DNA of 64,000 nt, from NCBI RefSeq assembly GCF_021134715.1, contig NC_060025.1:2914001-2978000 (forward strand), given 5' to 3'. How positions within the stretch are numbered: the first letter of the stretch is position 1; the number at the start of each line of letters is the position of its first letter. Both the position numbers and the translations under genes were made by a program. Below, in pieces: positions 1-12,417 of the stretch. The notes below the pieces were generated by a model. That model saw only the letters and a list, made by a program, of their open reading frames with translations, made no database searches and was not told the origin of the DNA. This DNA is from Daphnia pulex (taxonomy: Eukaryota; Arthropoda; Branchiopoda; Diplostraca; Daphniidae).

Positions 1-3000
1 TTTCAAAATAGGCAGTTGTCTGTTGAGGTAAGCCAAAATACACGGGCAAAGTGAGAAACAAAACCTGCACAACAATTACTGACAAATAAGCAAATAACTG
101 ACCGGTTCTGACATATTTGGACCGTCGGTACAGCGGATTTCCAGAACTAGTTATTAACGCTGATGTGTACTTTTCGATAGTGACGTATTTGGCAATTACC
201 TTCAAAACCCATTCACGTAATTGTCATGTCCGGGTCATTGTCTCATGAACGCTGAAGTGACAGCCCAATCTGATTGGCCGGAAGCCAAATAGGAAATAAC
301 TACTCCGCACATTAGATTACGGAAACACCTTATTCAGCCGAGTATAGGAGCAGCATGGAGAAGTAGAAGTGAAAGAAGATGTAGTCATTAAATTTTGTTT
401 TAAATTCCAACTTGATCAAAAGTCCTAAATTGGAACTCAAAAATAATTGAAGCGTATAATTTGAAGATCATAATTTGATTGTGTGCAAATGTGTAATTTG
501 CGATATCGTTACTCCTCGCTGGAAAAAATCACATACCCATTGATTGCTGTCGTTTGAATGTTTCACATTTCACATAACGAATGTGTAACAACCCGCCATT
601 TTCTCGAATAACAGAGAATACGAAATATAAAGCGGAAATTGATCAAGGTTTCTTCCGGCTGGAGAAATCAATACTTCTGCGGTATAAAGAGCCTTTAATA
701 TGTTTGTTTCTTTTGAATGACTGCACGGTACAAAAATTCTATAATGCAACCAGCTGAACTATATTTTCTTATCAACAGAGTGCTGGTAATTGCTATTATA
801 AACTCCGCAGTTTGGGAAACATCCTTTCTCTACAAATGACCTTACAACAACAAATTGATCAAAGAAATTTCATTCACGTAATCTGGCGCTCACTGGATTA
901 AATATGATTCATATTTGATTCACTGGATGCGACAAAAATATTTGTGATCTCATCGTTTCGTCACCGTTTGAACTTTGGCGCCTATTTTCGTCCCGTCCAA
1001 TTTTATCATCTCAATTAAATTGTGCCATTCGTTTCCATTATAAGGCTGATTGCACATGCGAGGCGAATAACATTTAAAAAAATCTGAGACGTGGAAAGTG
1101 TGCCCAGGAAAACTTGTCTGTGTTGTGCAAGAGATCAGGATGTCACTCGCCGAGTTCGTCAAATTAATAAGTTAATTTATTAATAATTACAGTTTTACGG
1201 AATTGCCGGAGGAAAAACAAAAAAACTTGGGAAACATCTTGAACGACTTGTAGTTTACACGCACGAATTTGACGTTGACCCACATACGCAGTGAGTCGTA
1301 GTATTAGACCTTGTTAATCATAATAACAACCTCGTGTAACTCTACGAATAATTGATGGCAACAACAAAAGAAAAAAATTAAAGCTCACGGCTCGCCAATC
1401 AGTTATCGAAATTCGAGTCTTAAAAAATAATAAAAAAAAAACAAACAAAAATTCCGGTTTTGGCTTGTATATGTCGCTGTAGGTGAAGCCGTGTCATGAA
1501 CTTGATATGCTTTATAGTGTATAGGGAATACGTAGATTTTACAACAACAACAAAAATTTAATAATAATAATAATAAAACATCTCGAAAACTGAATGGTGC
1601 AACCGAACTTATTTTTTTGGCTTCCAACCCAACACAGTCAGGTGTCGATTGCTCAAATATTCGGTTTTTGGGATGTAACAGCCGTCAGGCAATAATAACA
1701 AATAATGAAATCAGAGCTGGTCAGTTCTAAGACGCATATACCGGAAAACGGCTAATGTCACTCCAATCATTTTCTTTCGTCTTTAATTTGTGATTTTCAA
1801 TTTAATCCCGTGGCTGTCGGAGATGAGATTAGGATCCTGTTTACGGTTTCACAAGTGACGTAATGGAAAGGAAAACATTTAAATTTTTTTGTTTTTTGCT
1901 TTCAAAAAATTCAAATTTGTTATATAGGCGATTCTGATCTTTTATTGAAGGGCAGTTTATAGCCCAACACCTCTCTGACGGATTTTGACATGGCTCTCAG
2001 AAAGCGGTTTGACGGGGACATGGGTGTGGCCTTTCGTGTATGAAAAAACGAAAGTGAATATAAGCTAACCCGTTCTTTTTTTAGTTATTCTTTTCTAAGT
2101 CGAGTGTACATTAATAAAGTTTATTGCGGCTCCAAAAAGTACCAAGACGTCACTTTTGTAGCCATCCAACAAAGATAACAGCAGACATGCATTATTAGAA
2201 AGTCTGTTGTGCTCTGCAATTGTTGTTTACATGTCCGAAAGAATTTGGACGAGTCTACGCCAAACATTCGAGAGACGCAACATTTTTTCAAAAACTTTTT
2301 CTTTGCATGACTTGACATTTGCAACAATTTAGAAAATGTTTCCAGCCCCTATGAAAAATATTTCAATAAAACATTTTTTTTTTTTTATAATTTTTTTGCG
2401 GTCTCTGCCCACCTGCTGGCAGCGCAGTTTCTATTCCGCATTCACCCAATCAAAATATTTTAAGGCCACCGCATTGTGTATTGTTACGTAACAACCTATA
2501 AGCGTCAGGTGATGATGTTCATTTTTTTTCCCCAGATATTATCAGCAATCATTTTGAAAGAGTCGGTCTCAAAGAAGCAAGCCGACTCGTCAGTCGGTTG
2601 GTTGTTGGAATTTTGAGCAGCTCATTGACAACCGACAACTAGTTATTATAAATGTTTGAGCATCCTCTTTTCCGTTAATTAAAAGGGAAAAAAGGGCTTG
2701 GTCTCAAGGGCGATATCATCTATCCGACAATGTAAACGCTAATCGTTTAAGAAGTTCTGTACTCTATACCAGCCCTCCCTTTCCACCCTTGATTGATGGT
2801 GATAAATGAAAAAAGATGGATAGCGTTAATTGTTGTATTCAAACGATTAGAGGTTGGCCTCAAGTAACAAGTGTTCATCTTTGAAAACCGGAATAATGCC
2901 GCCCAGAAATGCGAAATCAAATTTTCTCGAGTTTTCCACACACAACAGTCGAACGATTTTCATCAATCTGAGCGAATTTTTTTTTTTTTTTTTATGTGTT

Positions 3001-4198
3001 ATGGTCCAGAATTTCCAGCTAAATCTAAACGGTGATGGGTCTTGTTTAAATATCACGCGCAGGGCACAAGGTGATCAGTTTGGGTCGTCGAGTCAACAAG
3101 GCCATCGATATCAACAGTTATCGTGCGACGGATCGGACACCCGACCCAATCAACTATTCCGGTCGGAGAGTGTTGCGGGCACGTTAACAACAAATATCAG
3201 CCAATAAATAAAGAACGACGAATTTTCAGACGTGAGCCTCAACCACATCACATTCGACGTCGAACTAGATCTGTCACGTTTGCCGTCTGGTATTTTCTCC
3301 TTTTCACGAAAAAAAACGTGAACTGTTCAAAGCATTTCTACACACGTTCGTACAACCATAACAACAACCACATACCGAACATATAACAACTGAAAAGGAG
3401 GAGGAGGAGGAGGGTAATGTAGTGCAAACGCACCGAGCCCCAATTAGTTAGAGGACCTCGTGTAACTTGATCCGGTTAGGGAGGGTGTGTGGGCTTTTTT
3501 GTATTTCTTTAATTTCATTTTCCAACTGGGGATGATGAGGAGGATGGATGGATGGGGGGAATGAAACATGTAGGCGGTGTAGTACGTATGTGTGTGTTGC
3601 GTGTGTTCTCACGGAAAACGCGGTTGGTTATATGTTTTGCCCGCAGATCGTTTTACACGCAAAGTGAATATCACTCCCCCCCCCCCTTTTTTCATGTAAT
3701 GCCATGGAACTAAAAAAAAGGTGTCGGAATCTTCCGTCATTCCATTGCCGGCTGTCGGCGGATCGTGTGCAGTCAAAATCCTCGGCTCATTTCACTTGCG
3801 GTCGAATAGAAAAAGAATTATTATTATTATTTTTAATTTGGCTTTGCCTGTTGTTTGAATGTACTTTTTATTTAGTTGAGCGCTAGCACTTCTGTCGCCA
3901 ACATCTGTGTCGTCATCATCCAGCAGTCCGGATTATTATTATTTTTTTTAAATCATGGGTAAAAAGAAATTAAATCAATTGCCAAATTTTGTTTGTTTTT
4001 TCCATTCAGTAGAAATGAAGAATGGGAGCTGTACAGACTCCCGTAATGTCATTTATATTTTTCTTAAATCTCTGCCATGATGTTGTTTGGAAATTCTGAG
4101 AAATTGATGGACGCGTGCTGGTTGAACTGAGTTTCTTTTATCGGGAGTTAACCGCTTTTTTTATTTGTCTTCTTTCGTTTTGATTTGCTGTTTTCTAA
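1..4198. other. Long stretch with no supported gene
   Basis: I see no gene I can support. The sequence is AT-rich with many poly-A/poly-T runs, a GGA trinucleotide run near 3396-3413 and a C run near 3677-3686. Short open frames, for example 950-1162 on the - strand, lack recognisable motifs and splice context. The stretch ends at the bHLH gene and may hold its upstream control region. Confidence 0.5.
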
Positions 4199-4853
4199 AT
4201 GACGGCACCTTCATCAGGCAGTCGGCGTCCGAACGCGGCTCGTGAGCGAAGTCGGGTCCAAAACTTACGTGACGGTATTGAAATGATTATTACTGAAACT
4301 TACGCAACGCGAATCCGAGCTTCGAAATGGCTAGAGCGGATGTGGATCGTATCGCTATAGAGAAATCGAGCCGCTTTTCTAGTTGATTTAATTATTCCAG
4401 CAACTCATGTTGCATCGCTTATTTTATCGTCCAGCTTTCCAATCTTTGCAGTCGGCACTGCCGGCCGTCCCGCCCAGCACCAAACTCTCCAAACTGGACG
4501 TCCTCCTCATGGCGAGCGCCTACATCGCCCATCTCGGCCGACTGGTCCAGGTCGACGACGACGGCGGCGACCAGCAGCAGCCGCAGCAGCCAACGAATTT
4601 CAATTCAAACGACGGCGCCACTTTCCACCCCGTCAAGGTACTACATTAGACCGCATAAAGAAATAGCTTCACGTTCCGTTGAGGGACTCGAGCACAGCGC
4701 AGAATGTAACGTTATGTCGTTTCAAATGCCATATGGATCGCATCAAAGAAATGGCCAATGAGGGCTCGACTCTACGCCGGACTGAATCATTCCGGTTCGC
4801 ATCGGCCACTCCGACCAGACGAAGGTCTACCGACATCATCATTCAGGAGGTAA
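4199..4853 (+). CDS. bHLH transcription factor, TCF23/TCF24-like
   Basis: Three exons, 4199-4274, 4435-4637 and 4749-4853, join in phase to give 127 aa. Exon 1 supplies the start and the DNA-binding basic region ([14 protein letters not shown], residues 12-25). Exon 2 supplies helix 1, the loop and helix 2 (residues 26-64, with [14 protein letters not shown] and ASAYIAHL). Exon 3 continues HPVK with [11 protein letters not shown], a tail typical of the TCF23/TCF24 branch of the TCF21/musculin group. All three introns sites are GT-AG, and both introns are short (160 and 111 bp). The family dimerises with E proteins on E-boxes in the nucleus; Glu16 and Arg17 of the basic region are present. The start is the first ATG in frame, eight codons before the basic region. 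No single open frame covers the gene, so it is easily missed. The subfamily call rests on the loop and the tail. Confidence 0.85.
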
Positions 4854-5993
4854 AACTCAACGAGTTGCCAACCTAACCACAAGGAGGCGTCAATGCGCAC
4901 TCGAATATAATGCGCCAAAAATAAAAGCGAAAGTTTTTATTCCATTGTTTTTTGAATTATTCGATAGAATTGCGCAACCAATTGACATTGATTTCGATTA
5001 ATTGTTTTTTAAATTTTAAATCTCCCGCTCGTTTCGCCATCCCTTTCTCCGCCGTGTAATTGAATCCCAACTAACGTCCCCGATATGTACGGCTAATAAT
5101 AATAATCAAAAGTCTCTCGAATGTATCGCGCGTCGCCAATCGAAATACATCCACGTGTTATTAAGTGGAATCCCATTGCAAGTGACAACTGCGTTGTCCA
5201 GCCCCGGTCCAGCCACCCCTCGAAGAAAATAAGCGGGCGGAGAAGTCTAAATAGAACCCGTTTGGACGGGTGCGAACGGGCACCAACCAGGTCGCCGGAC
5301 GTTCGATTTCATTCTGAAAGTGTATAGCGGCCGGCCGTCCTCGGCCCGTGTTGTCTGGAATATTATGTGTGTTCTCCTAACAGAAAACATCTATCTATCA
5401 ACTGGGCTGATTCAATTCAGTTTTTTTTCTTCACCCAATCACGAATGTCGAAATCGTAGTGGCGAACAATTTTCGGAGCAAGAATGAATTCATCGAAGAA
5501 ATTTTTTTTTCTTTTTTTTTTGTTTTCCAAGAAGAACCAAAACTGCTAGCCGTGAAAAACAGTTTTGAGAGAGGGGTGGACACAGTTTTGTTGTCCGATT
5601 CGAACCAGTTGAAACGGGCCCGAGAGGTGAGAGCGTCCGCCGCCGCCGCCGCCGCATCACCTTTCGGCCAGCCAAAAGTGATGTCATAAGACACACACAC
5701 AAATCATGACAAGTCTTTTCATATGGCAGGGACCAGCTAGATCAAACCAACGCGTGAAAAAAAAAAAGAGTCAAAACGAGATAAATAGCTGCGTAGTAGC
5801 GGTGGAAGACACCACTCACCACTCGATTGGATTGACACAACACCAGCAGTCACTCATCATCCGTCAAAATAGTTAGGTGTAGTTCAAATCAACCTCCTAC
5901 GTGTCTGTCGATTTTTCTTCCGGACGCACCTATTTAGGCACAGAATTCAAAACCAAAACCAAAATCTCTTTGGACGGGCGATGTGAGTGTGAA
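4854..5993. other. Intergenic; putative promoter of the IL-17-like gene
   Basis: No gene is supported. A GCC repeat at about 5638-5655 makes apparent open frames on both strands that I do not accept. An AT-rich ATAAATAG at 5781-5788 could be the TATA element of the next gene. In-frame codons upstream of 5994 include no ATG. Confidence 0.4.
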
Positions 5994-6563
5994 ATGAGAA
6001 TGAAACAAGCCTCAAATGCTTCTTGTTCCATGTTGACTGTCGTTATACTCTTGGCCGGGTTGGCCGTCGCCGTCGCCGCAATCGAATCGAATTCTCAGAT
6101 GACTGTTGATCCGTTGACCGGTCCAGTTGTTGAGCTGGAAGAAGGAGGCGGCCACTCCAACATCAGCGACGGTCATCTTCTCAAGATGATTAGACGGGAA
6201 CTCCATCACCCCCACCGGCACCAGTGCCCCATCCATCCGGATCCGCGCTCGCCTCACCTGCAGAGGCGCTCGCTCTGTCCGTTCGACATCCAGCGGGACG
6301 TCAATCCCCTCCGCATTCCCGACGTCATTCATCGCGCCCATTGCCTTTGCGAGTCGTCGCCTTGCTCGGCCGGCCAGTCACAGTCACAGTCACAGCAGCC
6401 GGCCCGCTGCCTCTCGCTCGTCTCGCCGCTCAAAGTGGCCTATCTCGACCCGCAGCTGAAGCTCGTCGTTGCCACCGAAGTCATTCACGTTCCCGTCGCC
6501 TGCATCTGCGCCGCCCAGCCGGCCGGCCGCCACATGCCCGCCAATCGAAACATTGTCGTCTGA
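5994..6563 (+). CDS. IL-17-like secreted cytokine
   Basis: Single-exon frame of 189 aa. A hydrophobic signal-peptide stretch lies at about residues 13-29 (MLTVVILLAGLAVAVAA). The C-terminal half carries the interleukin-17 layout: RRSLCPFD at about 92-99, then RIPDVIHRAHCLC (Cys117, Cys119), Cys124, Cys139, a strand with LKLVVATEVI, and VPVACICA (Cys170, Cys172). In the family these cysteines form a cystine knot in a secreted dimer that acts through IL-17 receptors in immune signalling; that role is inferred here. The open frame continues upstream to 5901, but its first codon is GTG. The first ATG is at 5994, with a second at 6000. A short Gln/Ser repeat (residues 129-135) separates the half-domains. 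No intron is needed. Divergence from vertebrate forms is high, so the call rests on cysteine spacing and the RIPDVIxxAxCxC motif. Confidence 0.75.
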   Translation: MRMKQASNASCSMLTVVILLAGLAVAVAAIESNSQMTVDPLTGPVVELEEGGGHSNISDGHLLKMIRRELHHPHRHQCPIHPDPRSPHLQRRSLCPFDIQRDVNPLRIPDVIHRAHCLCESSPCSAGQSQSQSQQPARCLSLVSPLKVAYLDPQLKLVVATEVIHVPVACICAAQPAGRHMPANRNIVV

Positions 6564-6915
6564 GATGGAAAGGAAAATGATTATCTGTTGATCAGAACGA
6601 TGAAGAAAATGATGGTTAACTATTATTATGACAATGAATAAGACCCAGCTGGAATGTGGTTGGAATACTTTTTAGAAATGTCTTGTTTTTTTGTTTTTTT
6701 TGTATTGTTATTATTTAAAAATAGCATGTGTTCACTGCAAATGTGTTGTATGGAGTAAGTGGGGCGCTGGTCCGCCACATGTGTCTCTGTTCGATACAAA
6801 ATACAAATTTGTCATTTTAGATGAAAACGCCGAGATGACTCATTTGCGATGCATATTGTGCCACATGGATGTTGAGTTAATTAACAGTAACATTATTTTA
6901 AATGGACGTCCGGAG
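6564..6915. other. 3' flank of the IL-17-like gene
   Basis: No gene is seen. It holds a T-rich run (6683-6720) and a short meaningless open frame. The two flanking frames converge here. Confidence 0.4.
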
Positions 6916-7156
6916 CTAAGATGAAATAACAAATTTTTTTTTTGTGTGTGGTTCACTAGACCCGAAAGGGGATGGTTGCAACCGATTAAGGAAATTGGCT
7001 GCAATCACGATGTGTTGCAAGCCCCTTCTGTCACTGTCTGCTGTCCAGGCCCCTGAAATCCCTTTAACTGTAATGTGTCTAGTGTCTACGCCATCTGAGA
7101 TGGGACTGATGTAAATCACTACGGATTCACCTGGCCGGATGTTGAGCTTCCCATCA
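6916..7156 (-). other. Orphan terminal exon or fragment, unknown product
   Basis: On the - strand, a strong acceptor (a long pyrimidine run, then CTGTACAG, cut after 7157) opens a frame of about 79 codons ending at a stop at 6916-6918. The translation has coding character: DGKLNIRPGESVVIYISP, then GVDTRHITVKG and RRGLQHIVIAANFLNRLQP. I do not recognise the family. No convincing upstream exon was found between here and the homeobox gene. An A-run follows near the stop. It may be the last exon of a gene that reads away from the homeobox gene, a decayed gene piece, or a transposon fragment. Confidence 0.3.
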
Positions 7157-7571
7157 CTGTACAGGAAAAAGGGGGAGGGTGTAGGGGAGGGGGGGGGGGG
7201 GAAGGCAGATGAGCAGCTTATATACATATGCGTCGACTAGACTTGTATGTGTGTATACGTATATCTGGCCAATTGAAATGGAGCCGGCCCAGTAATGGAA
7301 CGAACCAATTGGCTGTGTGATATAGGGAGTATAGTAAGGGGTGGGGGGTCGGGTTATCTGGTGTCAAACGATTTGGGGTCTCACTGGAAAACACAGAGAG
7401 CCCCCCGCTAAAAATAAAGGTTAGTATTCTTAGTGTTCCCTATAGTGTTTGTTATGTGTATACATCCGACTATATTATACCTGGGCGGGCTAATTGTTAT
7501 CGTCAGTCGATTCCAGGCGTCCGTCAAAGTGAGTTAAAACGTCGACGAGACCCTCCAACAGCATCCGCGTT
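7157..7571. other. Upstream region of the homeobox gene
   Basis: Contains a C/G-rich run at about 7170-7201 that serves as the pyrimidine tract of the - strand exon. The rest is presumed promoter and 5' leader of the homeobox gene. A TATATTATAC at about 7471-7480 lies about 95 bp before the ATG. Confidence 0.35.
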
Positions 7572-10500
7572 ATGGCCATGGCGACGTCCAGTCAGTCCGG
7601 TAGCGCCAAAAAAGTGCCCATGACCCCGTCGGAGTTTTTCGCCAAAATTTACGGAGGAGCCGATCGGCCGCCGGTGGATGCATCCGTCGGTGGCGCTCCG
7701 ACCAGCACGGCGAATAACCCAGCCGGAGCCCAGGCGGATCTTCCGTCCATTTCCGCACTTCAGCAGCAGCATCAGCCCAGGGCTAATTCCGCCTGGCACC
7801 TCTACCCACCGTGGAACGCGGATCAGTTATTCTGGGCATCCGGAGTCAACCAAGGATCTTTTTTCAATCCGCTTTCACTACCTCCAGCTCTCACCGCACT
7901 AAGTACGAATAACCAAGATATTTAAATTTTTTTACTCAGCATAATTTTCGGTTAAGTGAAGAAAAATCGATAAGATTTTGAAAATTATTTCGGAAGATTT
8001 CAATTGAAATTTTCATTCATCCGATTAGTCACCGGATTCAAATTTCTATGTGGGTCACATTTTTTTTCCCCCGAACAGTTTGCACGGGGCATGAACCTCA
8101 CAGGCTCACACTGTGTGGTCTGTCAAATGACGGTGATAAGTTGAACGTCCGACTGTGGAATCGTTCTTGCGTGTTTTGACACATCTGCCCGATATTTCGA
8201 CAACAAAATTAGGTGGTCCGCTAAAAAAAAAATGTCAGAACGAAATTTTTAAAAATGATCAACGCGGCGGCGGGCCTTACTTGTTGTTTCCCCATTCTAA
8301 TAAATTTTCCAAACGTCTGGCATTGCGTGACTATTGAGGTTAAATGTTCACATCCATTTGGTTGACGCGTCCGACTTTTTTTTTCCTATCTCTCCCCCAA
8401 ACCGTTTGTTTGCTGCGTAGAAAAAATGAATGGCGTATTTAGATCTGGAAATATATAGGGAAAACAAAAATGGGACCATTGACAATAAGTATGCAGTTGG
8501 TGAACCGGAACCCAACAGCAGCCATCTTTTTTTTTCTGTTTGGTTCCGAAAATTCTCTGTGAATTGGATTGCAGCATATTACGCCATTGTCAATCGTCAA
8601 TGGGCAATTCAACATTTTTTTCGAATTGAATCGCGCGGTCATCGAAAGCGCAAGTGGCACATGATAGGGGTGAGGCCACCATTATATGATAGAGCACTGA
8701 TCGCGCACAGGTATAATATAATCTCTGTTTTCCGTGATGAACACACCCCACAGCTCTTGTACATTTACTCCCCCCCCCCCAAACCACTCCCCTATTATCT
8801 ATACCTTGAACCACCCCATTACGGATATTGACAAGGTAAGTAAGGGGAAAGAAGAAGAAGAAAAAAAAAGACGGACATACTTGAAAAATGGGGGGGGGGG
8901 GAAGCTCCCACTTCAAACCGGATATGAGGGTGAGAATAAGCGCCTCTTTTAAACATCTGTTGTCTCTTCACTTCGGGATATTAGGTAAAAAAAAAAGGGG
9001 GAGGGAGGGAGAACTGTGTATATCACGAGCAATGAAGGGACCCATGTTATAAATGCCAGCCGAAAAAAAAAACTATTAACCTATTAACCTTCCGTATCGG
9101 TCGCGCATTTGGACGTAACTCCCATCGACGACGACTGACGTTTTTCCCACAATGCCCCTCCCTATTGACAATATATTACGTGACCCGCGTTTTGTCGAGC
9201 CGTTTGAACGCTTTAATTCGCTTGGTTCTATATGATATAATACCATCAGCTCATATTTGATTGTATTGATGTCGATTTAGTGGCCAGGAGGAAGCGGAAA
9301 GGTCTGAGCCAGCGGCGGCAGAGGACGACGTTCACGCAGGAGCAGACCCTGCGGCTGGAAGTCGAATTCCAGTCGGCCGAATACGTTTCGCGGACGAGAC
9401 GCTCCGAGCTGGCGTCGGCGCTGGGATTGAGCGAAACTCAAATCAAAATTTGGTTCCAGAATCGTCGGGCCAAAGACAAGCGCATCGAGAAGGCCCACAT
9501 CGACCACCAGTACAGGTAAAAGGAAATCTATTAGCTAGATGCGATTGGACAGTAGTAGTCGTGTAAATTCGATATTAATGAACCGGTCAAGGCGGGCTTG
9601 ATTACATCATAACGACCGCGTACGAGTTCTCCTCCCTTACTTCCCACGTCCGCCTACCGGAAAAAGCGGAAATGTCATATAGTCGTATAATTGGGGAGAA
9701 ACACGCATCTCTAAGGTTGCGCACGACGGTTTAAGTAGCTCTACACGACATGGGAACCTGAAACGCCAACAAATTTGAGTATTAAAATATAACAAATTAC
9801 TTGTACATTTATGAGGGGCTTATATTAATTTTCCGACACGCCTATTCGAATCGAGGAGCATTCAGCGCCCAAAAACGGCCGGAATCGTCGCTGTTTCGCT
9901 CGTTAGTAGATATGCTATATATGTCCGCTTTTTGTGTTACTGGGTTGTTATTGTTTTGTACCGTTAATTCCGTTAACGGCGTGACGTAACATTCCCACAA
10001 TCTCGTTGGCGAACGGTAGATGGCGAGCAATTCTAAAAGAGAAAGGAAAAGTGAAAGAAAAAATCCATTTGAATTAACAAAGATAAAATTCTGTACGAAA
10101 TTGCGATTAATTATTCAGTGGAATATACTGGGGCTGATATCGATTCGTCTGATAAGGGAGAAAGTGAAACCGATGAGTAAGCAACAAGAGAGTCCATAAT
10201 TCAATCGTTTTCCCTCTTTTACATATGACTCCGATGGTATCCAGGTGGCGTTTAGATGATTTGGCTTCTTTTGTACTCCTATACATATAGTGCTCTGAAA
10301 TGAATCATCTGATTTTAATACAAGAAAATAACAGAAAAGAGAAAATGCAAGGGAAACAACCAACGCCCCCCGTTCAGATTTGAAACAAAAATGACCGAGC
10401 GCCCCGAATCATACCATTTTTCTGATATGGAAATTTTGTGTTAGACATCTACATTATTATTATTCACTGTCTGCCGTCGACTATCCGTTAGCAAGATGAC

Positions 10501-10847
10501 TGGCCTTTCTGTTACTGTTACGCAAGTCGGGTTCAAACAAGGAAAGCTAACCACACCTTTTACGCAACGGCAGCTGGTCAGCGCATATACACAGTTTTGG
10601 ACTTCAAAACTTTTTTCTCTCTAAAATCGGGTTTTTAACTACGTATTTAAATTTACCATCCATTTGTGGGCGCAGGTGCGGCGGATTGGCCGTTCAACCT
10701 ACCAGTGGATCGCCGGCATCGCAACGCGGCCAGCACGTCTGCGGCCTGTGCGCTTGCAATTCGAACGTGTTCCAGCAGCAGCCGAAAATGGATGCGGAGC
10801 TCTTGATGCCGTCCAACGAAAGTGAAACGGACGGCGAGGAAATCTAA
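7572..10847 (+). CDS. ro: Homeobox transcription factor, rough (ro) homologue
   Basis: Three exons, 7572-7902, 9281-9515 and 10676-10847, join in phase (phases 1 and 2) to give 245 aa. The homeodomain (about residues 121-180) is encoded by exon 2: [19 protein letters not shown], then [19 protein letters not shown]. Gln50 and Asn51, the main DNA-contact residues, are present. The run RLEVEF together with [15 protein letters not shown] is the signature of Drosophila Rough, which patterns the eye and acts in the nucleus. Exon 1 (110 codons) is Pro/Ala/Ser-rich and contains [12 protein letters not shown] and a WNADQLFW segment. Exon 3 is short, with a cysteine cluster (VCGLCAC) and an acidic end (ESETDGEEI). 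The start is the ATG at 7572; a second in-frame ATG lies at 7578. Poly-A signals (AATAAA) lie about 10 bp after the stop. The introns are 1.38 and 1.16 kb, much longer than in the cuticle genes. Confidence 0.85.
7903..9280 (+). other. Intron 1 of the rough homologue
   Basis: A GT-AG intron starting GTACGA and ending in TTTAG. It holds C and G homopolymers (near 8770-8780 and 8890-8900) and several poly-A runs. Open frames inside it (8430-8916, both strands) show no motif. No nested gene is supported. Confidence 0.7.
9516..10675 (+). other. Intron 2 of the rough homologue
   Basis: A GT-AG intron (GTAAAA to GGCGCAG). No nested gene or repeat was recognised. Confidence 0.7.
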
Positions 10848-12341
10848 AAAAAAAAAAAATAAATAAAACAATTAAGCGGTTTCATTCCACAATCATTTTG
10901 TTCCACATTTGACAATTAAATTAAATTTCCTTTTTTCGCTATATAATTATTGGCCAAAATTGCCATTCCTATTTGACCCTCCCAGTCAACTCCCTCCTTT
11001 GTAAATAGCAATCACACCAGTCTGGGTCTTTATAACAAAACGAATAAATAATCAGAGAAATTCGGATAATTTTTGTTTGTTTTTCTTTACCTTTTACCGT
11101 GTCCACTGCGAACTGTTTTTTCTTTGCTTTTGTTCACTCTCAATCAAAATGTGAAACAAACAAACGTTGACTGATGGTAAAATGGAAATGAAAACTGAGG
11201 AGAGAACTTTCTTTTGCCTTTCGTCAGACGAACAAAAGAGATCGGGCGTGGCTGGCCGATCTCATAAAACTGCGGATTTTCACCGGCCATTCAAGGCCTC
11301 TTGTATAGACTCACACGCATGTTGCTGGACTTGAGACTGTTGAGATTTCTCGGACCATCTGTATAGCAATCGCATATAGCCTTGTATGTAAACACTACTT
11401 GGCAAGAGAAACAATTCCTGCCGTCGTGGGATAATACATCGGTCACGGCGTCTCGGCGGTCCGTGTAAACTGCGTCTGGCGTCGCGTCGTTCAACTTTTT
11501 CGCTGTGGGCCAGATAGATAAAAACTCACTCGCTCTCTCCCTACATTACAACACGCATCTCATCTCCATATACAAGTTTGAAAATATGTAACTCTGCCTG
11601 TGGGCACTCACCTTGCTCCGAATATCTTTCGACTCCGGCGCTGTTATTATTTCTACACAAAATATTTTCTAACAGCAGAGCGGTAAAATACCTTCTAGGC
11701 ATAACGGGCGTTTTATTGTGTCTTATTTTGGAATTTTATTTCTGGAATGGTCTTCTATAATATTGGTTTGGTATCTACCAGACCATAAATTGCTAAAAGT
11801 ATACTTTTCATCCGTGTGTGACGATCGGGGGAAATTGGATGACTACAAGATGATTTCCGATTTCCTTTCGATTGGAAAATTCAATACAGATCACGCCCGT
11901 TGATCACGCGGGGAACTTAATGTAGCCGAACGGAGAAATCGAGAGTCGTCTTTCTTCTTTTCTCATCCGCCCGATGGATATTATTAATTATTATTGGCTC
12001 ATTTTATCATTTGTTATGATAGCGCATCGATCAGTGAAAACCTATCGAATGTCGAAAAAGTTTTTATTGATTGATATCTATAATGCAGCCAGATTCTTCC
12101 CATCTCAATCGTCGGCTCCCATTTCCATTTGTGCAATATGGGAAATCATGATAATAATAAAGAAAGTCCATTAGAGAAAGTAAATGAAGTCAGATGGTGG
12201 CGTCAAGTGAAAACGCATCATCCGATGGCTTTTTCTTTTGGTCAGGAAATTGTCATTCACCACCCATTTTGGTTCCCATTTGATTCGATGAGATGAAATT
12301 CATTACGCACATCACCTGTAACAAGCAGCAGCATCAGCCTG
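10848..12341. other. Spacer between the rough homologue and the cuticle cluster
   Basis: Poly-A signals of the homeobox gene lie at about 10857-10867. The rest has no gene I can support. Short frames such as 11291-11494 on the - strand show no family motif. The right end is the promoter of the first cuticle gene. Confidence 0.5.
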
Positions 12342-12417
12342 TATATATACGATGGCATCCATCCCCGATAGATTGCCAGTTGTCTGTCAAGTGTCTCACA
12401 GTACACTGAATTTTAAA

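Noticed and set aside
950-1162. 70-codon - strand frame with several cysteines
   Set aside because: No recognisable spacing, signal peptide or splice sites.
3390-3420. GGA repeat and other simple runs as CRISPR-like or functional arrays
   Set aside because: Plain microsatellites; no spacer structure, and the genome is eukaryotic.
5431-5702. Overlapping frames on both strands around a GCC repeat
   Set aside because: Opened by low-complexity GCC and poly-T runs; no motif.
5901-5993. Longer N-terminus for the IL-17-like protein
   Set aside because: The first codon is GTG and no ATG occurs before 5994; the signal peptide lies directly after the ATG.
8430-8916. Open frames on both strands inside intron 1 of the rough homologue
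   Set aside because: They run through homopolymers and have no motif; the intron is well defined by phase-matched exons.
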